A stretch of DNA of 64,000 nucleotides, taken from assembly GCA_025201845.1 (NCBI GenBank), contig MU603952.1, positions 125,162 to 189,161 on the forward strand, given 5' to 3'. The translations under genes and the position numbers were made by a program. Of the stretch, positions 31,001 through 40,374 are shown piece after piece. The notes below the pieces were generated by a model that saw nothing but the letters and a program-made list of their open reading frames with translations, did not search any database and had not been told where the DNA came from. Position 1 is the stretch's first letter. Every line of letters begins with the position of its first letter. The stretch is from Martensiomyces pterosporus (Eukaryota; Kickxellomycota; Kickxellomycetes; Kickxellales; Kickxellaceae).

Positions 31001-34000
31001 AATGTCTCTGTTCCCAAGCACACTAGGGCTCCTCGACCCACCAGCCTCACTCACAGCGGAACTGAGGCTAGGAATGTGGAGTCTTTTGCGGGCAGCAAAC
31101 GGCGACCCAGTGTTGTCTTCCTCATCGCCATCGTCACCGCTCTCCAACCCAGCGTCCTCTGCCAGCGACCGTGTAGGCGAAGTGGCACGCATGGCAGCAG
31201 CGATCGCAGCACGGGCCTTGCTCCTGCCCACAGATCCGCTGGCGCTGATGGTATTGCGGCTGATGAGCGTCTGCAGGTACTGGTCGCGCTTGTCCCTGGT
31301 CAGCGGAACGTCAGGGGACAAGCTTGGCTCGTCCATAAAGCTGAGCTCCTTCTCTGCGTCGTTCGTGTCCGTCTTTGCTGCGTTGTCGGTGAGACTGCCA
31401 GTCGAGATCTTGGACGACGCTAGGCTGAACACAGGCTCCGAGATGAACCCAGAAGCGTCATCGCTGAGCATACCAGCAGTGACGCGCCCTTGGCGCCTGC
31501 CGATTCTACTGGGCTTTGCGGCCACATCTTCTCCTGACGACGGCTGCTGCTGCTCGTGATGAGATGGCACCTCTGGCTCGGTTTCGATGCTTTCACCAAG
31601 CTCCTGCTCAGGGCTCTCCTCAATAGTAAACAGGGAGATGGCAGTTGGTCTTGGTGCGGGTGTTGGCGACGCAGACCTGGAGCTGGAATCGCTAGTGTCG
31701 TCGTCGTCGTCGTCGCTGCTGTCGTCGCTGCTGCTGTCTGTGTTCTTGCTGCCGTTCAACGACAGCCCAGATAAGTCAGCAGCTACAGAGCGGCTATCAG
31801 AGCGAACCTGCGCGGTGGCGCTGGTCTGGTTTGCGCCGAAACTCACCTCACGCGTAGGAGAGGGCGTTGGGGTCAACGAGGGCGATCTGCTGGTACCGTC
31901 ATTCAGTGCCCTGCGGTTTGCGGTGCTGGGGAGCGCTGCTGGCTCTGCCTGCGAGCGAGTAAAGCCGCTTGTTGAGGAGCTGGCGTCCTTGGTCAGTCCA
32001 ACAGTCGAGCTGCTGGACACACTATTGCTGTTTGTCGAAGACCTGCTTGCAAGGCTAGATGTGCTCGCGGGGCGGCCCATGATCATCTCGTACAGCGACT
32101 CGCGAAGAGAGAATGGGCTCGTAGGGCGCTGTGAGGCGTCGTCTTCGCATGGCGGGTCCGTGGCCAGCGAGGAAGCAGCAGCATCATGTTTCGTCGATTC
32201 GGTGGCTTGCGCATGAGGAGGAGTGCTCTGCACAGAGACGGGGAATGCCGAGACCTGGATAGGTGCAGGCACCGCCACATCGTGGATCGATGCCTTGCTC
32301 AGGGCCATAGCAAGCGACTGCATCTTGATTGATGACGACGACGAAACCGACGAGGCAAGCGACAGCCGCTTTGACGGGGATGCTGTGAGTTCTGGAGATG
32401 CGGCCCCGTCAGAGTCAGAAAGCCCGGACCCCGAATGGCAAAACGAGGGCTCATGCTGGACGACCTCATCTGTGTCGCTGAATATATCCTCGATGTCTTG
32501 GTCATCGATCGAATTGGGGTCAACTTTGATCCGCACGGTTCTGTTCGATACGGACAGCGGGTCGCCATGCGCACCATTGCCCTCGCTAGGTGCCGCGAAC
32601 TGCTCATAGCTGTCGGTAGAACCCAGGGGAGGCGACATCTCGCTGATCTGCGACTGCGCGCTGAGATAGTCGGTGTCATCGCCAGTTGCAGTCCCCGTGG
32701 TGTGGAAAGACAGCATGCTAGCGGCGTTCGACGAGGATCGAGGACGGCTCTTCTCACCCCCGTCGCCGGTACTGTCGGTGGACACGAGGCTCAAAGGCCG
32801 ACTGTCTTGTGCATTGGCGCCGCGCTTCTTGTCAAAGATTTTCTTCTGCAGGGGGATGTTGTCGTGCGATTTTTTGGCAAGACTCGCGCGACTGCCGCCA
32901 AGACCCAAGCTGTTGCGGTCGCTAGTCGATGACAGGAGCGAAACGCTGTCGGATTGCTCAGCGGCATCAGATTCCGCGTCGTCGCCATCAGTATCATCAT
33001 GACCGTCATCGTCATCAAGGTATTCCTCGTCTGACTGCTTCTGATCGCCAGTGCTTGCGTAGCCACTGCGATCCTGGTCAACGGTTTGCTGGATATATGA
33101 GGCACCAATAGGAATATCCTCGTCGTCGCTGAATTGCTCAAGAGTCTCCATCTCAAGCTCAGTCTCAGCGAACTGCTGTGCTGGAGCAACGGGAGAGCTC
33201 CCTGTATCTGCCGCGTTGGCTGCTCCATTCTGCTGCTCGTGCTCCTCGGAGGGATAGTACTGCGCCGGCAGAGCATGCATCTGGGGCTGTGGTGGGTACG
33301 ACTGGTACCGCGTACCGCGCACCTGTCCCTGGTACATGGCCAGCCACTGTAGCGTGGGCTTGTCGTTTGTGATGCTAGCAGGCACGAACCCCATGCGGTT
33401 GTGTACGTCAACGGCAGCGCCCTGCCTCAGCAGTCTTTCTACGAGATTGGCGTCGTTGTAGAAAGCGGCGAGGTGCAGCGTGGTGTTGTTCTGGCGACCG
33501 AAGAAGTGCGTGTCAAGCTGCTCTGGCGAAATCGCGTCAATGAGCGCGCCCAGAATAACCTCCCTCACCGCTACGTGCTCCTTCATCTGATCTGCCGACA
33601 TGCCCGACATCTGCTCGCTCTGAGGCCCGTTGCCCAGCCGCCAGTTTGCGTACGCATTCTTGTAGCCCATGATGGCCACCTGCAGGCCATCCATGCCCGT
33701 GGTGTCGTTGCCGAGCCACTCGCTGGCAATGTGGGTTAGCGCCATGTGGAACGGTGTGGGCTCCACTCGCCGCATGTTCAAAACCTCGGGGTAGTCTGCA
33801 AGCATCGAGTGGACTTGAATGGAGCGGCCCTCTGTGATTGCACCGAACCACTGCTTGTATAGCTGCTGGGGCCATTTGGGCTCGTTTGATTTCCTGTGTT
33901 TGCCGGTCGGGTGCCCGCCCTTGAAGTGCGGCTGACGCGGCGCACCATTGTGTGGGTGCGGGCCTGCTGCGCTTGGCGACTGTGGGCTTGAAGAAAAGCT

Positions 34001-34610
34001 GATGTGCGAAGGCGCCTTCATTCCCTAAGCCAGAAAACAGGTGGTTGGTTTGGACAGACAACTTGGTACTCAGTATTTGGGCTGTGTGGTTGGTATGCCT
34101 GCGTGTGTGAAGGTAGAAGAGAATTTGCCAGAACGCGTTCGAAAGTGGGCGAGGGAAGGAGCAGGTGAGCGGTAGTTGAGCAAGGCGGCGAGGAAAAATC
34201 AAGCCAGCTGTGCCAAAAGCGCGGAGGATGGGGAGAGGGAGGAGCTGGTTAATGAAACAAGAAACGCAATTGCCAGAACAACAGACGGTGCAGGCGGCTA
34301 CGCAGCAACATTTCTCACGTATAAATAGAAATAGCCGCGTTTTGTATGGCTCCTGCTGGTCTTTGCCTTCCGAGAATGGCGCGCTGAGCATATCCACATA
34401 TCTGCAAACAACCGTGCGTTGCTGAGAATGACTTACCGGCGTGGAGCCTTTGCGAGGGGACACTGGAAGCGAGGGGGATTTGGGAATTTCGATGGTTCCA
34501 ACGACAGAGTCGGGGATGTCCTCGCCGTCCGAGCTATCAAAGTCGCTATCTGAATTGTCGCTGTGGCGGCGAGACCTGCTGGGGCTGTGCTGGTGGTTGC
34601 GGAATATCAT
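25013..34610 (-). CDS. BUD4: giant ankyrin + anillin/PH protein, Bud4/Mid2-like
   Basis: Two exons: 34610-34437 (58 codons) and 34024-25013. The intron 34025-34436 has donor GTAAGT and acceptor CTTAG, in phase, giving about 3061 residues. Exon 1 encodes an Arg/Ser and Asp/Ser-rich start. Residues about 110-300 contain ankyrin-like repeats (NNTTLHLAAFYNDANLVERL, then LRQGAAVDVHNRMGF). A disordered Ser-rich region of roughly 2000 residues follows. From about 2465 there is an anillin-type/C2-like module (SGYLYMKILSIEELEDKTDS). From about 2770 a PH domain begins SGFLSQRGGDTRFWRRRYFR and ends EEEKRVWVDMIKRVIGNIPK. A disordered insert of about 120 residues splits the PH domain. The C-terminal half matches Bud4/Mid2 septin-ring organisers acting at bud necks and septa. 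The N-terminal ankyrin part is unusual. The gene symbol is by domain similarity only. Confidence 0.8.
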
Positions 34611-36519
34611 TGCCTTGTTCTTGCGTGTGTGTGGCGAAAACGGCAGAGGGATCTAGCTTGCGCTTTGCGTGCCCCGTCAAGTCGTTCGTTATTCTGTCAA
34701 CAGCTGTTGTCCAATTAGATGAAACTACCTGCTCGGCAAACACAAGCGAGAAGCTCTAGTGAGAATGAGCAGAGTGACGTTGCACAGGAGGTGTTGTATG
34801 GTTGAACAAGCAAGGTGTTTTGTATAACCCAGCGGTCTGCTGTCGTCGCTGCTGTTTCTGTCGTCGCTGTCGTTGTTGTCGTTTTGGAACAAGAAAAATA
34901 GCTGTCGGGGATGCTGGGGCAGTAGCAGGACACGGCTCTGGCGCTGCTGTAAGAAGCTGCGAGAAGGGGGTTTGCAGTGTGTCTGTGAGGAGGGATGGAG
35001 GTTTTCGAAGCGCTAGAGGAGGCAAAAACGAGAGCGAGTATGAAGGCTATTTAGACTAGAATACCAGGTGCTGTAGGAGTTAAATTTGCCCTATTGGCCA
35101 GCCCGACCCGAATTTGTCCTGGAAGGAGGTAGAGCGAATACGTGAGGCTGGGATAGACAGGAGGCGGGGAAGGGGCGTGCAGGCAGGGTCGGAGTGCGAA
35201 ATAAAGGCCTGGGCGGTTGAAAATAGCAAGTGTAAAAATAAGGAGGGAAGGAGGGAAGGTTGGAAAGAGGCAGGCGCCGCGGTACCGTTTAGCCCGAAGA
35301 GCGGTGGCGAAATGCCCGTTTGTCCTATTCGGAACAGCTCTCCAAAGTCAGTTTGGGTGGGATGTGCGCAAAGACGCTGTTTTGGTGCTCTGCTGCTGCC
35401 GCCGGAGTGTCCTATTCTGAGCGAAACGCCAGGTTTCTCTATAAGTTACGAAGAGACAAGCGAAAGAGAATACAAATGCAACGAAGCAGCGTTGTTCGCT
35501 CTTTTGATAATAGCAGTGCCGGCGCTTCAAGAGAGAGGAGCAGGAGATGCAGCGCGAGGGCCGGAGGCGAAAATAAGCAGCCCAAGCGCCCTCCCCATTC
35601 CTGTGGCAAGAGTGCTGCCTGCGTGCTGCCTGCCTCTCGAGTCCCTGGCCTTGTGGTGCATCGCTGTTTGGTATAGTGCTGGCGCTTGTTTACTCCTGTG
35701 CTGATTGGCCGGATGCCGGAATCGTACACACGGGCATGCTGGTGACAGCAAAAAAGAAGCAAGACAGCAACCATCCCGCCCTGCTGCCCCCTGGTGTGCC
35801 ACACAGCGTGCGCCTTTTGGGGGGGGGGGAACGAGAAGAGGAGCCCGCAGTGCAGGCCGCATGCCAGAGCCAAAGGCTGGCGGTGCTTTTAGCGGCCTGG
35901 CCAGCTCTCCAAAGATCCTGCTGCGAGCTGTAGGCGATCGCCTCCAGTTTGCTGCCTGTGCTGGACCGCTGTTTCGGTCAGCGTGGGCCAGCGCTGTCTC
36001 TTCAACCGCACACAGAACACGCCCACAACCAAGGCCTTGCTTTCTGCTTGGTATCGGCATCCACTCAGCCCAAGCACTGTGCCACTCTTTTCTCTGAGCA
36101 GCTTCTGTCCACTGGAGGCGATGGCCTAAGCGGTGGCCGTAGTCACCCATTTAAAGAGAGTGAAAAGAACACTGGAAAAAGACATGCGTGTGGGCGCTCA
36201 ATCACCAGTGCATTCTCCTTCCTTGGCGACCGCAGTTCCGAGCTACAACGTGCTCACGATGGTGCTCTCGCCACCGCTGCGGCAGCAGCAGTAGAGAAGC
36301 AGCTTGCAAAACACAATGAAGGATACCGCTTCTGCTATAAATACAGACTACTTCTACATCCAAAGAGGTGCACACACACGTACACATACTAGCCGATACG
36401 TTCCCACTTGTCTTTATCTTTACTCCACTCCCAACTCCACCCCTCACCACGCGTTGCCAAACTACACTTTGCGTGCCAGTGCCTCATCCCACTCCCTTGC
36501 AACCAAGTGTAGCAGCATT
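34611..36519. other. intergenic region between BUD4-like and ABC-F genes
   Basis: 1.9 kb has two outward-facing genes, so it holds both promoters. Open frames inside (for example 35114-35704) lack domains and have chance-like composition. A homopolymer of G occurs near 35819-35829. A TATAAAT at 36336 belongs to the ABC-F gene. Confidence 0.4.
36336..36342 (+). promoter_or_regulatory. TATA box of ABC-F gene
   Basis: TATAAAT lies about 180 bases upstream of the ATG at 36520. A C-rich, G-poor leader follows, typical of highly expressed genes in this window. Confidence 0.5.
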
Positions 36520-38964
36520 ATGACCGTCATTGAGAACCTCCTAGCTGTAACTCCCGATGCCATCAAGCAGTCCTTTGACCAGGACACGCTCGACTACCTG
36601 GGCGGCCTGTTGGAGGATACTGACAGCTCTGACCCGGCATCGCTGCGCGAGGCCGCAGAGCCCTTCTTGGCTGATGCCGGCATGGCTGGCGACGAGCTAG
36701 ACGCCCTCTTTGCAAAGCTCGCTGTCGGCTCTACAGAAGCGGCTGCTGGTGACGCTGGCGGGCCGGCCGTGCTGCCGGATGCAGGCAAGCTGTCCGCTGC
36801 CAGGGTTCTCAAGGATGCAATAGGTGCAACACCGTCGACTCTTGTGCAGACCATTGCATCTGGCTCGGCTGCCAGCCACCTATCCACTGCTGCGCCCAAG
36901 AACACCAGTGTTCCTAGCACCCCAAGCACGGGCAAAAAGCCCTCCAAGGATGTGGCATCAGCTGAAACGCCCGGCGCCTCCAAGAGCCCCGCGCAACCAG
37001 CGATTGAGTTACCGACTATCGTGGCCTACTCCCAGCAGTCCCGCTTCCACAACGAGACTGTGGTCACCCTTTCCAAGGATGTCGACCTCAGAACTGTCAA
37101 CGTCACGATCGGCGACAGCGAGCTGCTTGTTGATTCTCGACTGTGGCTCAAGGCCGGCTATCACTATGGCTTTGTTGGTCGCAACGGAGTCGGCAAGTCG
37201 ACGCTTCTCTCGGTTATTGGCAGCAAGGCGCTGGTTGGTTTCCCGGAAAACATCCGCACTCTGTATGTCCAGCAGCTTGATGTGCTGGACTCTGAGGCCA
37301 CGGTGCTTGATGCCGTCCTGTCTGCCGACGAGGAGCGCCAAAAGCGCGTCATCGACGTCCAGGCAATCGAGAAGGCGCTCCAAAGCCCTGCTGCCCTACA
37401 CAAAGCAGTTGAAAAGTACATTGCGCGCATTTCCAGCGAAAGAGTGCTCCTTGCGCAAAAGACAGCTACGCTTCGCAGCGGACGACGCGGCAAGACTGCT
37501 CGCATGGTTGCGCTCAAGGCCGAGAACACCATGCAGACCGAAATCCGCGACAGTCTGTACGCCAATGGCAAGCAGACCAGCGAGGTTGCCGCCGACGTGC
37601 TTGCTACACTCTACCGTGAGCTGGACGAGATGGGCGCGCACTCGGCCGAAGCAAGGGCTCGTGCCATCCTCAGCGACCTGGAGATCTTGGAGGAGGACCA
37701 AGATGGCCCTGTCAAGCGTCTTTCGGGTGGATGGCGCATGCGCGTGGCACTGGCCAAGGCAATGTTCCTCGAACCCGACATCCTTCTCCTCGACGAGTGC
37801 ACGAACCACCTGGATCTTGCAGCAATCGCCTGGCTCCAGGACTACCTTGTTGCATTGCAAGACATCACCATCGTCTGTGTCTCGCACGACCGCGATTTCC
37901 TCAACGCGGTGTCGCAGGAGATCATCCGCCTGAAGGACAAGAAGCTGACATACCACCCGGGCAACTACGAGGAGTACGAGGAGACAGAAGAAGAGCTGCG
38001 CAGAAAGAAGGAGCGCCAGCACGCTGCGCTTGAGCGCCGCCGTGAGCACGTTAAAAAGTCGATCGACAACTTCATAAAACATTCGAGGTCAACAAACGAC
38101 GCCAAGGTCCTGGGCCAAGTTGCGTCGCGCAAGAAGAAGCTTGACAGGCTGGTGGGGCTTGACAAGCTCGAGAACGGCAAGCGTTTCAAGGTGTCATACT
38201 GGCATGGCTTCCACAACACGGTCCGCCCAGAGTTCGAGCTTGACCGCCCCGAAAAAGACGTCGACTTTAACATCCCGCAGCCCGAGAACCTGCGCCACTC
38301 GGGCCCGCTGGTCAGCCTCAGCAGGGTCACCTTCTCTTACGGCGACGGCAAGAACGGCAGCCGCAGCGTGCTGGACAACATTAGCCTCAGCATCATGATG
38401 GGTGACCACATTGCACTTCTTGGCCTCAATGGGTGCGGCAAGTCGACGCTTATCAACGTCATCAAGCGCGAGCTCGAGCCCACCAAGGGGACTGTTGAGC
38501 AGCAGGCACGCCTGAGGATCGGCCACTACACACAGCACTTTGTCGACGAGCTTAGCAATGTCCAAGAGTCGGGTCTTGGCTGCATCATGAGAGACAACCC
38601 AGGGACCAAGGAGAGCGAGGGCCGAAAGTGGCTTGGGTCGTTTGAGCTTAGCGGCTCCCTAGCAACACGCCCCATCTGCACACTGAGCGGTGGCCAGCGT
38701 GCACGTATGGCTATGGCCATCATGCTGTTCTCCCGCCCGCACCTGCTGCTCCTCGACGAAGTGACCAACCACTTGGACATGTTTGCCATCCAGGGCCTCA
38801 TCGCTGCAATCAACGACTACGAGGGTACTGTCGTCCTTGTGTCGCACGACCGTCACTTTGTTCGCGAGACTGCCGACGACATATACGTGCTCAAGGACGG
38901 CAAGCTCACTCTGCTCGAGGAGGGTGTCGACGAGTATGTCGAATCCATCACCGACCAGTTCTAG
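36520..38964 (+). CDS. ABC-F ATPase, GCN20/ABCF3-like translation factor
   Basis: This is a soluble twin-ATPase protein of the ABC-F class, which acts on ribosomes rather than in membranes. It has 814 residues from ATG 36520. The open frame extends upstream but has no better start. The N-terminal 170 residues are acidic and helical, then Ala/Ser/Thr-rich. ATPase 1 has GRNGVGKST (about 219-227), LSGGWRMR (about 400) and ILLLDECTNHLD (about 421). A charged linker follows (ERRREHVKKSIDNFIKHSRS). ATPase 2 has GLNGCGKST (about 635), LSGGQRARMA (about 721) and LLLLDEVTNHLDM (about 742). No transmembrane segment is present. The best fit is the GCN20/ABCF3 branch. ABCF2/Arb1 is less likely because of the long N-terminus. 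Confidence 0.85.
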   Translation: MTVIENLLAVTPDAIKQSFDQDTLDYLGGLLEDTDSSDPASLREAAEPFLADAGMAGDELDALFAKLAVGSTEAAAGDAGGPAVLPDAGKLSAARVLKDAIGATPSTLVQTIASGSAASHLSTAAPKNTSVPSTPSTGKKPSKDVASAETPGASKSPAQPAIELPTIVAYSQQSRFHNETVVTLSKDVDLRTVNVTIGDSELLVDSRLWLKAGYHYGFVGRNGVGKSTLLSVIGSKALVGFPENIRTLYVQQLDVLDSEATVLDAVLSADEERQKRVIDVQAIEKALQSPAALHKAVEKYIARISSERVLLAQKTATLRSGRRGKTARMVALKAENTMQTEIRDSLYANGKQTSEVAADVLATLYRELDEMGAHSAEARARAILSDLEILEEDQDGPVKRLSGGWRMRVALAKAMFLEPDILLLDECTNHLDLAAIAWLQDYLVALQDITIVCVSHDRDFLNAVSQEIIRLKDKKLTYHPGNYEEYEETEEELRRKKERQHAALERRREHVKKSIDNFIKHSRSTNDAKVLGQVASRKKKLDRLVGLDKLENGKRFKVSYWHGFHNTVRPEFELDRPEKDVDFNIPQPENLRHSGPLVSLSRVTFSYGDGKNGSRSVLDNISLSIMMGDHIALLGLNGCGKSTLINVIKRELEPTKGTVEQQARLRIGHYTQHFVDELSNVQESGLGCIMRDNPGTKESEGRKWLGSFELSGSLATRPICTLSGGQRARMAMAIMLFSRPHLLLLDEVTNHLDMFAIQGLIAAINDYEGTVVLVSHDRHFVRETADDIYVLKDGKLTLLEEGVDEYVESITDQF

Positions 38965-39433
38965 CGCTTTTTTAATGGCTCTTTCTCTTGTCTAGTGCAT
39001 CCCTTTTGTTTTGGCTTCAATTGTAATATTTGGCATCACAACAGACATCTACCGCAGCTGTGTGCAGCAGCTCGCGCAGCGGCATGTCAAGCCAGATCTG
39101 GCGCCTGTTCCATGAAGCCTGGCCAGCACGCGGCAGCCGCCCGCTGCTGGATTGCGATTACGGCTGATCACCAAGTCAAATCGCGAGTCCCTACAGTTTT
39201 CTCATGTGATGGGCCACAGGCAGCACCCCTGACAAGGATTTTTTTCTTGCTCTTGCCCCCACGGTTTAGCGCACGAAATGCAGTGGAGGGCTGGCAGGCC
39301 ACCGCGGGCTGGTCAGTGTCGCTTGCAGTGGCCATAAAGACGAGCCGCCGGGGCGAATGCTGGGGTTCTTTCTTTTCCGCTTTCTGTAGCTTTCCAACGC
39401 AAACACACACGGAACGTACGCAACACTACGAAA
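38965..39433. other. ABC-F 3' flank and RPS29 promoter region
   Basis: 469 bases lie between two genes on the same strand. A pyrimidine-rich TTTTCTTTTCC-type tract near 39366-39395 precedes the ribosomal protein gene, as is usual for fungal ribosomal promoters and leaders. No gene is seen. Confidence 0.4.
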
Positions 39434-40092
39434 ATGGCCCACACCAACGTTTGGTTCTCCCGCCCCCGCCGCTACGGTAAGGGCAGCCGTCAGTGCCGTG
39501 TCTGCACCCACCGCGCCGGTCTGATTCGCAAGTACGGCCTCGACATGTGCCGTCAGTGCTTCCGCGAGTACGCCAACGACATCGGTTTCTTCAAGGTAGA
39601 CCAGACTTTATTCACTCAGCTTGAGAAATCGGCTGGAGCTTTCTGTTGGCTCAGCCGAGCAGGTTGGGCCTCCCCTCTCCGAATAGGAGACGAGGCCGCC
39701 TGTAAACTTCAACAGCAATCTCCCAAATTCTGCAAATGCTCTCCCCTTTGCTTCGCATGCACACGCATACTTGGGCGCTGAATTGCTCGCCGTGGATTGA
39801 GCAAGGGCACGAGGGGGCTATACTCCCCAATGCTCGCTTCGATTCAGGGGCTGGCTAGAAAGCCTTTTCTGGGTGTGCTCGGCGAGATTTGCAGCATGCT
39901 GCAGCGCGCCGCCATACTACGCGCAGCCCCTGGGCTTCTGCGGCGCTAGCCACGCCCTCACGCTCTCAGCGACCCCTCGCCTCGCCTATTATGTGCTGTG
40001 CGATTCATGTACTGCTATCAACGGCTATTTCACTAACCATCGCTCTCCATACGACTTTTGTGCTGTCCGCTTGCCACCTGTAGCGCCGCTAA
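39434..40092 (+). CDS. RPS29: 40S ribosomal protein S29 (uS14)
   Basis: This is a small-subunit ribosomal protein with a zinc finger, bound near the mRNA entry/head region. Exon 1, 39434-39595, encodes 54 residues ([20 protein letters not shown], then [20 protein letters not shown] and so on) with four zinc cysteines, C21, C24, C39 and C42. The codon AAG is followed by donor GTAGAC. The branch-site-like CACTAACC near 40030 has no AG after it until CCTGTAG ending at 40083. Exon 2 would then be only CGC CGC TAA (40084-40092). The product is exactly 56 residues ending GFFKRR, the same length as yeast Rps29. An AATAAA at 40253-40258 supports a transcript end just beyond. Confidence 0.88.
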
Positions 40093-40252
40093 GAAGGACA
40101 CTGGTGCGTTCTTTCACGAATCATCACTGGTCCGTGGCCAACAAGCTGTGTCTTTGACTAGTCTCAGATGCAGAGCTTTTAATTTGGCTGTAGCTATTTC
40201 CACATGGCTGCAGATGCACCTTATTTTAAGCACTTGCTGTGTTGTCAACGCA

Positions 40253-40258
40253 AATAAA
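40253..40258 (+). terminator. polyadenylation signal of RPS29
   Basis: AATAAA lies 160 bases after the proposed RPS29 stop codon and supports placing the last exon at 40084-40092. Confidence 0.45.
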
Positions 40259-40374
40259 ATCATCAATAACATTTATATCCGAACATGCGTGCGCGCTGGT
40301 TTGCAGCTGCTAGAGACAGCAAGGTGTGAAGTGGGGCTGGCTGTTTGCCGCAAAACGCAGGAACACATAGAAAT

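Noticed and set aside
30051..31559. 502-residue plus-strand open frame
   Set aside because: It is antisense to the Ser-rich part of the BUD4-like protein. Leu/Arg/Ser composition is typical of a shadow frame.
34318..34326. TATAAATA on the plus strand
   Set aside because: It lies inside the BUD4-like intron, with no plus-strand gene downstream at a suitable distance.
33537..34610. 357-residue minus-strand frame joining BUD4 exon 1 to an alternative reading of the next exon
   Set aside because: It reads through an intron with good GTAAGT...CTTAG borders. Splicing restores the ankyrin frame instead.
36304..36519. Upstream extension of the ABC-F frame
   Set aside because: The first codon is TTG and the sequence has promoter/leader character with a TATA box. 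The ATG at 36520 begins the conserved protein.
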